Shown one piece after another: positions 1 through 8,061 of a DNA stretch of 22,940 nucleotides. Numbering within the stretch: position 1 is the stretch's first letter; the number at the start of each line of letters is the position of its first letter. Position numbers and translations under genes: made by a program. Origin of the DNA: Actinomycetota bacterium (GTDB lineage: Bacteria > Actinomycetota > Actinomycetes > Nanopelagicales > Nanopelagicaceae). Under the pieces are notes generated by a model that had not been told where the DNA came from, ran no database searches, and saw nothing but the letters and a program-made list of their open reading frames with translations. The stretch covers positions 1 to 22,940 of the forward strand of contig WLJF01000001.1 in assembly GCA_009701945.1 (NCBI GenBank), written 5' to 3'.

Positions 1-1
1 A

Positions 2-94
2 TCAGCCGATGTCATGCAGGCGATCGATAACGCTCTTGGAAAGTTGCCAGAGCGCGATCCTAAGAAAAACGAGAGCCCTAACCCTCGCGCTTAG
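2..94 (+). CDS. C-terminal end of an unidentified protein (5' truncated by window)
   Basis: An open frame runs from the window edge to a TAG at 92-94 and encodes about 30 residues, ending in a hydrophilic, proline- and charge-rich tail (LPERDPKKNESPNPRA). A short amphipathic stretch precedes the tail. I do not recognise the protein. It ends only 9 bp from the stop codon of the convergent DUF3043 gene, and no terminator hairpin is visible in that gap. The frame is plausible because it matches the tight packing of the window, but this fragment gives no evidence of function. Confidence 0.5.
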   Translation, partial: SADVMQAIDNALGKLPERDPKKNESPNPRA

Positions 95-103
95 CGGCGT
101 GAG

Positions 104-634
104 TTAGAAGCTTTCTCCAACTTTGATCTGAGGCTTAGGGGAGCGCATTCTGCGCATCTGTGTTGATCGCAGCCATCCATACATGCCAATTCCCTTGAGC
201 TCTGTCCCAGGGAATTTCGCAGTAACGGCGGTCTTAACTTTGCGGCTCAAGAAGAAACCATCGATGACTGAAATCAAGAGAACGCCATACATGATGATGA
301 TGCTTCCGATTTGGAAAATTGGATATGGAACCAAGGTAAAGATCAGAACGATAAAGATGATGGGCAAGAAGTATTCGCCGATTGACTTGCGCGCATCAAC
401 ATAATTACGAACATATCTCTTGACCGGTCCTTTATCGCGAGCCGGTAGTGCATTCTCATCTCCACGCATATAGGCAGCGCGAGCTGTAATACGCGATGCG
501 CGAGCTGCTTCTTTAGCGCGTTTCTTCTCTTCCTTTGTTGATGCAGGAGCAAGAGATGAGACTTTGCGCGCAGCGATAGCTTCTTTGCGCTTAGGGGTCG
601 GACGACCCTTCTTATCGGCAGATGATTCAGTCAT
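104..634 (-). CDS. DUF3043 family integral membrane protein
   Basis: A 176-residue protein of unknown function, of a family typical of Actinobacteria. The N-terminus carries the family's GRPTPKRKEA-type motif (about residues 10-19), followed by a long Lys/Arg/Ala-rich segment that is probably helical and cytoplasmic. Two closely spaced membrane segments follow at about residues 88-106 and 112-128, then a basic tail ending near KPQIKVGESF. I chose the ATG at 634 (MTESSADKKG) because a TATAGT box sits exactly 6 nt upstream; the frame stays open to 700, but that extension is low-complexity and would overlap nadA. The gene lies just downstream of nadA on the same strand, and its -10 box overlaps the nadA stop codon. 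No biochemical role is known to me. Confidence 0.85.
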   Translation of the reverse strand: MTESSADKKGRPTPKRKEAIAARKVSSLAPASTKEEKKRAKEAARASRITARAAYMRGDENALPARDKGPVKRYVRNYVDARKSIGEYFLPIIFIVLIFTLVPYPIFQIGSIIIMYGVLLISVIDGFFLSRKVKTAVTAKFPGTELKGIGMYGWLRSTQMRRMRSPKPQIKVGESF

Positions 635-640
635 AGTGGA

Positions 641-646
641 ACTATA
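641..646 (-). promoter_or_regulatory. -10 box of leaderless promoter for the DUF3043 gene
   Basis: TATAGT on the minus strand, followed by a 6-nt spacer and the ATG at 634. No Shine-Dalgarno sequence is present. The box overlaps the nadA stop codon (642-644), so the gene appears to have its own promoter embedded in the end of nadA. Confidence 0.6.
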
Positions 647-1787
647 GAGCGAGCATCTGCTCGAGAGCCAACTTGGAGAAGCGAGCAACCTTCTCCTCAA
701 CCTTAATCTCGTTCACAATGTGGCCGGCAAGTATCGACTCCATTGCCCAGACTAAGTGGGGTAGATCGATGCGATTCATGGTGGAGCAATAGCAGACGGT
801 TTTATCAAGAAAGACGATCTCTTTATCTGGATTGTTCTGTGCAAGGCGCGAGACGAGATTGAGCTCAGTTCCAATAGCCCACTTGCTTCCGGCAGGCGAT
901 GCCGTCACGGTCTGAATTATCTTCTCAGTACTGCCCACAACATCGGCATCAACGACGACTTCATGTTGGCACTCAGGGTGGACGATGACTTGAACACCTG
1001 GAACACGAGTGCGAACTTCTTGAATTGATTCACGAGTAAAGCGACCATGGACTGAGCAATGTCCGCGCCACAAAATCATTTTTGCACCACGAATCTCATC
1101 TTCTGTAAGGCCGCCCATTGGCTTCCATGGATTCCAGAGAACGCAATCATCGAGTGAGAGACCGAGAGATAGGACTGCGGTGTTGCGACCAAGATGTTGG
1201 TCGGGCAGGAAGAGAACCTTCTCTGCCTTAGCAAAAGCCCACTCAAGAGTTTTCTGGGCATTCGATGATGTGCAGATGGTGCCACCATGTTCGCCGGTGA
1301 AAGCTTTAATGGCAGCAGATGAATTCATATAGGTAACAGGAACAGTTTTGGATGCAACGCCAAGTTTTTCAAGATCTTTCCAGCATTGGTTTACTTGATT
1401 CGCAGTTGCCATATCTGCCATCGAACAGCCTGCAGCAAGATCAGGAAGAATGACGCGTTGTTTTGATGAGGTGAGAATGTCTGCACTCTCTGCCATGAAG
1501 TGGACGCCGCAGAAGAAGATGAACTCTGCAGAACTTTGCTCAGCAGCAGCTTGCGCTAACTTAAATGAGTCTCCAGTGATATCGGCAAATTGAATGACTT
1601 CATCACGTTGGTAGTGATGGCCCAAAATCAGTGCCCGGCTTCCGAGAGCGGCTCTGGCAGCGATAGCGCGTTCTACAAGGCCAGGCTCACTTGCCGGCGG
1701 GAGTTCGCCAGTGCATGAGACTCCGCGCTCTGAAGCAAGGTCTGAGCCTTGTCCTAGAAGAAGGAGCTCGCCGAGGCTGATAGACAT
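642..1787 (-). CDS. nadA: Quinolinate synthase NadA
   Basis: A 381-residue quinolinate synthase. It condenses iminoaspartate with dihydroxyacetone phosphate to quinolinate in de novo NAD synthesis and needs an oxygen-sensitive [4Fe-4S] cluster. The three expected cluster cysteines are visible at C121 (AAGCSMAD), C244 (GHCSVHG) and C332 (VCYCSTMN), together with GHHYQRDEV near residue 56, the CGVHFMAESA motif, CTSSNAQ and HPECQHEV. Length is normal for the longer actinobacterial form. I took the ATG at 1787 (MSISLGELLL); the open frame to 1895 would run into the divergent hesB start. A weak GAGAAT box lies 6 nt upstream. nadB and nadC are not in the window. It diverges from a HesB/IscA-type Fe-S carrier gene, which may help mature the cluster (inference). 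Confidence 0.96.
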   Translation of the reverse strand: MSISLGELLLLGQGSDLASERGVSCTGELPPASEPGLVERAIAARAALGSRALILGHHYQRDEVIQFADITGDSFKLAQAAAEQSSAEFIFFCGVHFMAESADILTSSKQRVILPDLAAGCSMADMATANQVNQCWKDLEKLGVASKTVPVTYMNSSAAIKAFTGEHGGTICTSSNAQKTLEWAFAKAEKVLFLPDQHLGRNTAVLSLGLSLDDCVLWNPWKPMGGLTEDEIRGAKMILWRGHCSVHGRFTRESIQEVRTRVPGVQVIVHPECQHEVVVDADVVGSTEKIIQTVTASPAGSKWAIGTELNLVSRLAQNNPDKEIVFLDKTVCYCSTMNRIDLPHLVWAMESILAGHIVNEIKVEEKVARFSKLALEQMLAL

Positions 1788-1793
1788 ATGCGT

Positions 1794-1799
1794 ATTCTC
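1794..1799 (-). promoter_or_regulatory. Weak -10 box of leaderless promoter for nadA
   Basis: GAGAAT on the minus strand, followed by 6 nt and the ATG at 1787. It keeps the A at position 2 and the final T of the consensus but lacks the first T. Its placement fits the spacing seen before the other first genes. Confidence 0.4.
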
Positions 1800-1835
1800 A
1801 TGCGTTTGGGTTAGCCATCGCAACCTAAACGCGGG

Positions 1836-1841
1836 TATTCT
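1836..1841 (+). promoter_or_regulatory. -10 box of leaderless promoter for the hesB/erpA-like gene
   Basis: TATTCT followed by 7 nt and the ATG at 1849, with no Shine-Dalgarno sequence. It lies back to back with the nadA promoter in a 61-bp divergent gap. Confidence 0.6.
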
Positions 1842-1848
1842 TGCGCAC

Positions 1849-2211
1849 ATGACTACTGAAACAACTACAACTCCAGTCGAGATCACAACCGGCATCGCAC
1901 TTACCGATGTGGCAGCAGCAAAGGTTTCCGCTCTCCTTGCTCAAGAGGGTCGCGATGACCTTTACCTGCGTGTTGCTGTTCAGCCAGGTGGCTGTTCTGG
2001 TCTTCGCTACCAGCTCTACTTCGATGATCGCAATCAAGAAGGCGATATCACACGCGAGTTCGGTGCAGTAAAAGTTGTTGTCGACAAGATGAGCGATCCT
2101 TACCTTATGGGCGCCACAGTTGATTTCGTAGACACAATCGAGAAGCAGGGCTTCACCATCGATAATCCCAATGCAGGCGGTTCATGCGCTTGCGGCGATT
2201 CATTTAACTAA
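1849..2211 (+). CDS. HesB/IscA/ErpA-family iron-sulfur cluster insertion protein
   Basis: A 120-residue A-type Fe-S carrier that accepts clusters from a scaffold and passes them to client enzymes in the cytoplasm. The three conserved cysteines are present: C49 in QPGGCSGLRY, and C113 and C115 in GGSCACGDSF near the C-terminus. The LRVAVQPGGCSG and VDFVD segments are typical of the family. The start is the ATG at 1849 (MTTETTTT), set by the TATTCT box 7 nt upstream; the upstream open frame has no such support. It diverges from nadA, whose product needs a [4Fe-4S] cluster, and precedes the PfkB kinase by 39 bp. The M. tuberculosis homologue (Rv2204c) sits in the same neighbourhood. I leave the symbol blank because ErpA, IscA and SufA cannot be separated from sequence alone. 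Confidence 0.93.
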   Translation: MTTETTTTPVEITTGIALTDVAAAKVSALLAQEGRDDLYLRVAVQPGGCSGLRYQLYFDDRNQEGDITREFGAVKVVVDKMSDPYLMGATVDFVDTIEKQGFTIDNPNAGGSCACGDSFN

Positions 2212-2238
2212 TTTCGCGTTAATACATAGCTGCTGTAG

Positions 2239-2244
2239 TTAGAT
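2239..2244 (+). promoter_or_regulatory. -10-like box for the PfkB kinase gene
   Basis: TTAGAT (within TAGTTAGAT) followed by 6 nt and the ATG at 2251. It lacks the A at position 2 of TANNNT, but the identical hexamer with identical spacing precedes the aminotransferase gene at 8074. Confidence 0.4.
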
Positions 2245-2250
2245 GCGACC

Positions 2251-3228
2251 ATGAAAATTGGCGTTGCAGGTTCAGTAGGTCTAGACCACCTCATGACTTT
2301 CCCAGGAAAGTTCACTGACTCACTCGTCGCTGGTTCGCTCGAAAAAGTTTCTCTCTCATTCCTCGTCGATGGTCTTGATGTTCGTCGCGGAGGGTGTGCT
2401 GCCAATATCGCATTTGGACTTGGTGTCCTTGGCCTGAATCCCATTTTGATTGCAGCTGTCGGTAAAGATTTTGCAGATTACGATGCCTGGCTCAATCGCC
2501 ATGGTGTTGATACCTCACACGCCCTTGTCTCAACAGAACAACACACAGCGCATTTCACAGTAACAACCGATACTGAACTCAATCAGATCGCATCCTTCTT
2601 TCCTGGGGCTATGTCCGAGGCTCGAAATATTGAACTCAAGCCCATCATGGATAAGGTCGGAAAACTCGACATCCTTGTTATTTCCCCTGATGATCCCGAA
2701 GCGATGCTTCGCCACACAGAAGTCGCTCTAGAAATGGGAGTCGCAGTGGCGGCAGATCCTTCTCAGCAGATGGCGCGTATGAGTGGAGATGAGATTAAGA
2801 AATTGATCTCTGGCGCTACCTACCTCTTTATGAATGAGTATGAATTGGCACTGGCAATTCAGAAGACTGGGTGGAGTGATCACGAGATTTTGGAGCAAGT
2901 GAAATATCGCATCGTCACTTTGGGCTCTGATGGTGCTCGCGTTGAAAGCACTGATGGAACATTTATCAAAGTGGGTTGTGCGAAAGAGAAAGCCAAGGTA
3001 GATCCCACAGGTGTGGGAGATTCATTCCGTTCTGGATTTGTGGCAGGTCTTGCGTGGGGACTATCGCACGAGCGTTGTGCCCAGCTTGGTTCAATGATTG
3101 CAACCTATGTCATTGAGACAACAGGAACACAGGAGTATCGATTTACCAAAGATGAATTTGTCGCACGATTTAGCGATGCATATGGGTCAGAGGCTGCTAG
3201 TGAAATTGCAGCGCATCTACCCGCGTAA
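2251..3228 (+). CDS. PfkB-family carbohydrate kinase, probable adenosine kinase
   Basis: A 325-residue ribokinase-fold kinase. The N-terminus opens with the Rossmann-like strand MKIGVAGSVGLDHL. PfkB signature 1 is at about residues 46-58 (RRGGCAANIAFGLG), and signature 2 with the anion hole and catalytic base is D251-PTGVGDSF-259, where D257 is the expected base. The closest family I recognise is the actinobacterial adenosine kinase type (M. tuberculosis AdoK, Rv2202c), which sits in the same gene neighbourhood beside hesB and ctaC. The likely reaction is adenosine to AMP with ATP, but a sugar substrate cannot be excluded. The last 12 bp overlap the 3' end of the convergent desulfurase-like gene. 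The start is the first ATG after the upstream box, with no Shine-Dalgarno sequence. Confidence 0.88.
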   Translation: MKIGVAGSVGLDHLMTFPGKFTDSLVAGSLEKVSLSFLVDGLDVRRGGCAANIAFGLGVLGLNPILIAAVGKDFADYDAWLNRHGVDTSHALVSTEQHTAHFTVTTDTELNQIASFFPGAMSEARNIELKPIMDKVGKLDILVISPDDPEAMLRHTEVALEMGVAVAADPSQQMARMSGDEIKKLISGATYLFMNEYELALAIQKTGWSDHEILEQVKYRIVTLGSDGARVESTDGTFIKVGCAKEKAKVDPTGVGDSFRSGFVAGLAWGLSHERCAQLGSMIATYVIETTGTQEYRFTKDEFVARFSDAYGSEAASEIAAHLPA

Positions 3229-4263
3229 TTTCTGAAGTACTACTGAGAGCGAATTTGCAAGGCTGGATATCTCTTTCTCTGTTGTGCCTTCATGCAGCGT
3301 CAATCGCACATGGCCCGTTGTTTCATATCCCATTGCCGCTAAGACATGGCTTGGTTGTAAATCTTGCGGTGAACATGCAGAGCCAGAATCTACATCAATA
3401 CCCTGTGCGGCGAGTTCTCTGACTACAGCCTCACCGGAAACACCATCGAGACCGAGAGAGAGCAAATGAGGCATGGATTGTGAATGAGGCGCCACTACAC
3501 CGATGCCATCAATCTTCGAAAGTTGAGCAATTGCATACTGGCGCAAGGCAGGTGATTCCTCTGTGAAGTTTTCAAGAGCGAGCGCTGATGCGATCAGCAA
3601 TGGGAGTGAATAACTGCCGGGGGAGCTGATGGGAGAGATGCGCGGAAGTGGATATGAAAAAGTGGAGCGATCGCGAATTGCCATGATGGCAAGACCACTT
3701 GGACCGTTCCAGGATGCTGCATCAAAGAGGGCGGTATTCCAACGTGGAGGTAGAGCCAATCGCGCCCCCGAGGAAGTCGCATCAATTGCGATTCGAACGC
3801 CGCCACCTATCTGATCCCATGAGTCTTGAATAACTCCTGTCTCACCATTTGCAAGTTGCATGGATAGAACGCTGCCATCGGTGACTTGATTCAAACCCTG
3901 AATTGCCCCAGCATCATTGACGGCAAGTTCTTTGACATCTGATGTGTGGGAACGTGCAATTGCTCGAATCTTTCCTTTATCAATAGATGAATATGCAAAG
4001 GGGGAGGATGGCGTGAAGAGGCCAGCGATAGAGAGATAGTGGCCTAAGGAAGGCTCGCCAAGGACCTCAATTGAATCGACAGATATCGCTAATCGGCTGG
4101 CGATATTTTCAAGTGCTTGGTTGCGCAGAATTGCGGCTTTGGATGAACTTTGAGAAAGCTTCTTTGGATCTGCCCACCCTTGGTCAAAAGCCGCTAAAAG
4201 CGCCTGCCTGGCGGCAGGATGCAGGGGGCCTTCAGAGGCGAAATTTCCTGTGACACGAACCAC
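3217..4263 (-). CDS. Cysteine desulfurase-like (NifS/IscS fold) protein lacking the PLP lysine
   Basis: A 348-residue class V aminotransferase-fold protein resembling NifS/IscS. Recognisable family landmarks are PLHPAARQALL near the N-terminus, ANGETGVIQD (cf. the NNETG motif), AIDAT at the cofactor Asp (D161), and the C-terminal SGSACSPQD with the sulfur-carrying C297 followed by HVLAAMGY and HVRLTLHEGTTEKEI. The segment that should read SAHK-x-x-GPKG reads DAASWNGPSG, so the Schiff-base lysine is Ser184 (TCC at 3712-3714) and its neighbouring His is Ala. The conventional desulfurase reaction is therefore unlikely. I placed the start at the GTG at 4263 because TAGCGT lies 7 nt upstream; a GTG at 4299 is possible and adds 12 residues. 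It diverges from ctaC, leaving 58 bp, which may hint at a role in oxidase biogenesis (inference only). Function is unknown. Confidence 0.85.
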   Translation of the reverse strand: MVRVTGNFASEGPLHPAARQALLAAFDQGWADPKKLSQSSSKAAILRNQALENIASRLAISVDSIEVLGEPSLGHYLSIAGLFTPSSPFAYSSIDKGKIRAIARSHTSDVKELAVNDAGAIQGLNQVTDGSVLSMQLANGETGVIQDSWDQIGGGVRIAIDATSSGARLALPPRWNTALFDAASWNGPSGLAIMAIRDRSTFSYPLPRISPISSPGSYSLPLLIASALALENFTEESPALRQYAIAQLSKIDGIGVVAPHSQSMPHLLSLGLDGVSGEAVVRELAAQGIDVDSGSACSPQDLQPSHVLAAMGYETTGHVRLTLHEGTTEKEISSLANSLSVVLQKLRG

Positions 4264-4270
4264 CGAATCA

Positions 4271-4276
4271 ACGCTA
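4271..4276 (-). promoter_or_regulatory. -10 box of leaderless promoter for the desulfurase-like gene
   Basis: TAGCGT on the minus strand, followed by 7 nt and the GTG at 4263. It supports this start over the upstream GTG at 4299, which has no TANNNT box at 6-7 nt. Confidence 0.5.
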
Positions 4277-4309
4277 CTCGCTCGGGCGAGCGCATGCACA
4301 TCGCGCCAC

Positions 4310-4315
4310 TATCCT
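4310..4315 (+). promoter_or_regulatory. -10 box of leaderless promoter for the ctaCDF operon
   Basis: TATCCT followed by 6 nt and the ATG at 4322. No Shine-Dalgarno sequence lies between the box and the start codon. Confidence 0.6.
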
Positions 4316-4321
4316 TACCCC

Positions 4322-5086
4322 ATGTCTTCTCACGCACCGCGCAGAAAACGCTACTTACGAGCGGCGGCCCTGCTTGCCCCGGCTTTCTTAACAGGATGCT
4401 CATTTAATTCAAATGACATTTCTGGAATGGGCTTTCCGAAAGGCGTCTCAAGTATCAACGATATTTCACTCTCATTGTGGCAAGGTGCATGGATCGCAGG
4501 TGGAGTAGTTGGGGTATTTACCCTCGTTCTTATCTTGTGGCCAGCGGTTTTCCATCGCGCTAAAGCGAGCAAGGGCGAATTTCCAAAGCAGACTCAGTAC
4601 AACATTCCTGTTGAAATTCTTTACACAGTAATTCCTTTTGCAATTGTTGCGGTGATGTTCTATTTCACCGCAGTCAAGCAGGACAAGATCATCGATAAAA
4701 CTTCACCTGTGAAGCACGAAATCTCTGTCGAAGGAATTCAATGGTCTTGGCAATTTGCCTACCCTGAGGCTGGCGAGAAGGCTGTCGTAACTGGCACTCC
4801 GGCAAGCCCACCGACTTTATATGTTCCTCAAGGCGAGAAGGTTCGCTTCACTCTCACATCAAATGATGTTGTCCATGGTTTCTGGATTCCAGCATTTATG
4901 ATCCAGATGCAGAACTTGCCAGGTGAGACAAACCATCTTCAATTCACAGCCAACAAATTGGGTGAATTCCCTGGGCGATGCAACATCCTATGCGGACGCA
5001 ATCACACTCAGATGATCTTTAAGGTAAAGGTTGTAACACCCGAGAACTACCAGAAGTATCTTGACTCACTGAAGGCGAGCGCATAA
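4322..5086 (+). CDS. ctaC: Cytochrome c oxidase subunit II (CtaC), lipoprotein
   Basis: A 254-residue subunit II of the aa3 oxidase, carrying the CuA site that takes electrons from the diheme QcrC. A lipoprotein signal is present: a basic N-terminus (RRKRYLR), a hydrophobic core and the lipobox FLTGC with C26 as the lipidated residue. Two membrane helices follow (about [17 protein letters not shown] and [19 protein letters not shown]), then the extracytoplasmic cupredoxin domain with [18 protein letters not shown] and the CuA loop [12 protein letters not shown]. The ATG at 4322 is set by the TATCCT box 6 nt upstream; the longer open frame overlaps the divergent gene. It is the first gene of ctaC-ctaD-ctaF, and its TAA shares one base with the ctaD ATG (TAATG), so translation is probably coupled. 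Confidence 0.97.
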   Translation: MSSHAPRRKRYLRAAALLAPAFLTGCSFNSNDISGMGFPKGVSSINDISLSLWQGAWIAGGVVGVFTLVLILWPAVFHRAKASKGEFPKQTQYNIPVEILYTVIPFAIVAVMFYFTAVKQDKIIDKTSPVKHEISVEGIQWSWQFAYPEAGEKAVVTGTPASPPTLYVPQGEKVRFTLTSNDVVHGFWIPAFMIQMQNLPGETNHLQFTANKLGEFPGRCNILCGRNHTQMIFKVKVVTPENYQKYLDSLKASA

Positions 5087-6744
5087 TGACAACTTTTGCA
5101 GAACGTCCAACGATTGCAGCCCCTCGCCAAGGAGTGCAGAAGACTTCTCTTGGAAGTCAGTTTGTAAAAACAATTACCTCAACCGACCATAAGCGCATCG
5201 GGTATCTCTACCTAGCGACATCTTTTGCATGGTTTCTTATCGGTGGGTTGCTAGCGCTCCTTCTCCGTATTGAACTTACCCGCCCAGGAATGCAGTTCTG
5301 GAGCAATGAGCAGTACAACCAGATTTTCACTATGCACGGAACCATCATGCTTTTGATGTTTGCAACCCCACTCTTCGTTGGTTTTGCCAATGTGATTATG
5401 CCGTTGCAGATTGGTGCAGCAGACGTTGCATTCCCACGTCTTAACATGCTCTCGTATTGGCTCTACTTCTTCGGTTCTATTGAAGCCACGATTGGATTCT
5501 TGACTCCAGGTGGAGCGGCTTCATTTGGCTGGACTGCATACGCACCTCTTGCTAACTCAACATACTCACCAGGTATTGGTGGAGACTTGTGGGTAATGGG
5601 CCTTGCAATTTCAGGTCTTGGAACAATTCTTGGCGGCGTCAACTTCATTACAACTATCTTCACAATGCGAGCACCAGGAATGACGATGTTCCGTATGTCG
5701 ATCTTCTCTTGGAACGTATTGCTGACATCGATCCTTGTTCTTCTTGCCTTCCCACCACTTGCTGCAGCTCTGCTTGGCCTTGAATCCGACAGACTCTTTG
5801 GTACTCATATCTTCGATCCTGCCAATGGCGGAGCTATGTTGTGGCAACACTTGTTCTGGTTCTTTGGCCACCCTGAGGTGTATATCCTCGCGCTTCCATT
5901 CTTTGGAATTGCTACAGAGATCTTGCCTGTCTTTAGTCGCAAACCAATCTTTGGATACAAGGGACTGATTGCTGCAACGATCGCAATCTCAGCTCTCTCT
6001 GTTGCAGTGTGGGCACACCACTTGTTCGCGACAGGAAAAGTACTTCTTCCATTCTTCTCCTTTATGACATTCCTCATCGGTGTTCCAACGGGTGTGAAAT
6101 TCTTCAACTGGATCGGAACAATGTGGCGCGGTCATGTGACTTTTGAAACTCCGATGTTGTGGGTGATGGGCTTCTTGGTCACATTCCTCTTCGGTGGAAT
6201 CACAGGAATTATCTTGGCTTCACCACCTCTTGATTTTGCAGTCTCTGCCTCATACTTCGTTGTTGCCCACTTCCATTACGTACTCTTTGGAACAGTGGTC
6301 TTTGCAATGTTTGCAGGCTTCTACTTCTGGTGGCCAAAGTTCACAGGTCGTATGCTCAACGAGCGCCTTGGAAAGATTCACTTCTGGACACTCTTCTTCG
6401 GCTTCCACCTCACATTCCTTATCCAGCACTGGCTTGGAATTAAGGGCTTCCCTCGTCGCTATGCCGATTACTTGGCAACCGATGGATTTACAGAGATGAA
6501 TATGATCTCAACCGTTGGATCCTTCCTCCTTGCACTCTCGATGATTCCGTTCTTTGTGAACGTGTGGATTACTCGTAAATCTCCTAAGGTCGAAGTTGAT
6601 GATCCTTGGGGCTATGGAGCATCCCTTGAATGGGCGACGTCATGTCCTCCACCACGACATAACTTCACATCGATGCCACGTATTCGCTCAGAGCGCCCTG
6701 CCTTTGATCTCCATCATCCACATGTGAAGACAGAAGGTCACTAA
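5086..6744 (+). CDS. ctaD: Cytochrome c oxidase subunit I (CtaD)
   Basis: A 552-residue catalytic subunit of the aa3 heme-copper oxidase, with twelve expected membrane helices, which reduces O2 to water and pumps protons. Heme and copper ligands are visible: FTMHGTIM (heme a His, near residue 83), [13 protein letters not shown] (CuB His and the cross-linked Tyr, near 261-266), WAHHLF (CuB His pair, near 309) and [11 protein letters not shown] (heme a and a3 His, near 394-398). The C-terminus ends in the [20 protein letters not shown] motif shared by actinobacterial and mitochondrial-type subunits. The start overlaps the ctaC stop by one base, with a GAAGG-type ribosome site about 10 nt upstream inside ctaC. 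The ctaF gene follows after 2 nt. Confidence 0.98.
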   Translation: MTTFAERPTIAAPRQGVQKTSLGSQFVKTITSTDHKRIGYLYLATSFAWFLIGGLLALLLRIELTRPGMQFWSNEQYNQIFTMHGTIMLLMFATPLFVGFANVIMPLQIGAADVAFPRLNMLSYWLYFFGSIEATIGFLTPGGAASFGWTAYAPLANSTYSPGIGGDLWVMGLAISGLGTILGGVNFITTIFTMRAPGMTMFRMSIFSWNVLLTSILVLLAFPPLAAALLGLESDRLFGTHIFDPANGGAMLWQHLFWFFGHPEVYILALPFFGIATEILPVFSRKPIFGYKGLIAATIAISALSVAVWAHHLFATGKVLLPFFSFMTFLIGVPTGVKFFNWIGTMWRGHVTFETPMLWVMGFLVTFLFGGITGIILASPPLDFAVSASYFVVAHFHYVLFGTVVFAMFAGFYFWWPKFTGRMLNERLGKIHFWTLFFGFHLTFLIQHWLGIKGFPRRYADYLATDGFTEMNMISTVGSFLLALSMIPFFVNVWITRKSPKVEVDDPWGYGASLEWATSCPPPRHNFTSMPRIRSERPAFDLHHPHVKTEGH

Positions 6745-6746
6745 GA

Positions 6747-7151
6747 ATGAAAGCTAATTGGAAACTCTTCTCAGGTCTTTCAGTCTTCTATGTTGTGATG
6801 GCAGTTGTTTACTATGCCGTCGGCGGTGAAGCGGTTGGAATTACCGGAATGATTTTGGCTGCATGTCTTGCAGGGATGGTGGGTTTCTATCTCTGGTTCA
6901 CCCAAAAGCGAATTGGGTTCGATATTCCGTCCGACAATCTTGATGCAGAGATCGCAGATGATGCAGGTGAACTTGGTTTCTATAGCCCACATTCATGGTG
7001 GCCACTTCCTGTTGCCTTAAGTGCCACAGCTATGGGTCTTGGTCTCATTATCGGTTGGTGGCTGACTCTTATTTCACTTGGCGCACTCGTTATCAGCATC
7101 ATCGGAATGGTGACTGAGTATGAGAAGCCAATCACGCACACTTCGCACTAA
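6747..7151 (+). CDS. ctaF: Actinobacterial cytochrome c oxidase subunit IV (CtaF)
   Basis: A 134-residue small membrane subunit of the aa3 oxidase, of the actinobacterial type. The N-terminal MKANWKLFSGLSVFYVVMAVVY helix, a second helix (ITGMILAACLAGMVGFYLWF), the soluble linker with AEIADDAGELGFYSPHSWWPL, and two C-terminal helices match the four-helix family layout. The GFYSPHSWWP motif is characteristic. It starts 2 nt after the ctaD stop, with GAAGG about 9 nt upstream, so it is translated as part of the operon. The protein is thought to be needed for stable assembly of the III-IV supercomplex (family knowledge). Confidence 0.93.
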   Translation: MKANWKLFSGLSVFYVVMAVVYYAVGGEAVGITGMILAACLAGMVGFYLWFTQKRIGFDIPSDNLDAEIADDAGELGFYSPHSWWPLPVALSATAMGLGLIIGWWLTLISLGALVISIIGMVTEYEKPITHTSH

Positions 7152-7172
7152 CGAAATTCATCTCTGTAGCCT

Positions 7173-8036
7173 ATGAAAAAGGTAGTAGGCGCAGCACCGT
7201 GGATATTCATCCTTATTTGGAGCTCAGGGTTTGTAGTTGCAAAATATGGGTTTGAAGATGCTGACTCACTCTTCTTTTTAGCCATTCGCCTTATTCTGGC
7301 AGCAGCTATTCTCTTTCTTCTGACGGCAGCACTTGGCCAACCACTCACACTCTCTCGCTCTGACCTTCGTGCATCCCTTGCTATAGGAATTGCGCTGCAT
7401 GGCTTCTATCTCGCTGGGGTTTGGTATGCGATCGAGCTAGGAGCACCTGCAGGCCTGTCATCTGTTATCACCAGTATGCAGCCAATAATTGTTTCTTTGT
7501 TAGCCGTGCGCTTACTCAATGAACCTCTCACACGTAGGCAAATAGCTGGGCTGATCTTTGGGTTGCTCGGCGTATTTCTCGTTGTGCTACCTAAATTGTC
7601 ACAAGCAGATGGGTTCACATCAGAATCCCTTCTCTTCCTCTTTCTGGCATTGGCTGGCAGCACAGTTGCAACGCTCCTACAGAAGAAGATTGGTCACTCC
7701 ATCCCTTTGATGATTGGTACTACATACCAATTTGCTATAGCGGGTGCGGGATTGCTTCTCATTTCGATTCTGCGTGGCAGAACGCACTTTGAACTTACTC
7801 ATACTTCTTTCTGGACGATGGCATGGGCGGTACTGGTGACATCTATTGCTGCAGTCTTGCTTCTGCTCTGGTTGCTCAATAAGGGATCGGCTGCGAAAGT
7901 TTCAAGCTTGCTCTATCTCGTTCCACCGATGGCGGTATTGCAAGCCTTCATTCTCTTCGGTGAGACCGTTACAGCTCTTGGAGTAATCGGAATAGTGATG
8001 ACTGCCCTCGGGGTGGCCCTCGTCATTGGTTCATAG
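7173..8036 (+). CDS. EamA/DMT-family transporter
   Basis: A 287-residue polytopic membrane protein with about ten hydrophobic helices arranged as two repeated EamA units (about residues 5-135 and 145-285). Family landmarks are IWSSGFVVAKYGF near the N-terminus, the GVWYAIELGAPAGLSSVITSMQPI segment, and LNKGSAAKVSSLLYLVPPMAVLQAFILFGE in the second half. Members of this superfamily export amino acids, metabolites or nucleobases; the substrate cannot be read from sequence. It begins 21 bp after ctaF. Upstream, TAGCCT directly abuts the ATG with no spacer, so this gene does not follow the 6-7 nt rule seen elsewhere and may be co-transcribed with ctaF. The next gene, an aminotransferase, is 37 bp downstream. 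Confidence 0.88.
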   Translation: MKKVVGAAPWIFILIWSSGFVVAKYGFEDADSLFFLAIRLILAAAILFLLTAALGQPLTLSRSDLRASLAIGIALHGFYLAGVWYAIELGAPAGLSSVITSMQPIIVSLLAVRLLNEPLTRRQIAGLIFGLLGVFLVVLPKLSQADGFTSESLLFLFLALAGSTVATLLQKKIGHSIPLMIGTTYQFAIAGAGLLLISILRGRTHFELTHTSFWTMAWAVLVTSIAAVLLLLWLLNKGSAAKVSSLLYLVPPMAVLQAFILFGETVTALGVIGIVMTALGVALVIGS

Positions 8037-8061
8037 ACTCACTTTTTTCCACTTTAACTGA

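Noticed and set aside
4264..4299. Upstream GTG at 4299 as the start of the desulfurase-like gene
   Set aside because: It gives 12 extra residues with no family similarity and has no box at the usual spacing, whereas the GTG at 4263 has TAGCGT 7 nt upstream. It remains possible.
7167..7172. TAGCCT as a leaderless -10 box for the EamA gene
   Set aside because: It abuts the ATG with no spacer, so transcription would start inside the gene. No in-frame start codon lies 6-7 nt after it, so co-transcription with ctaF is the simpler reading.
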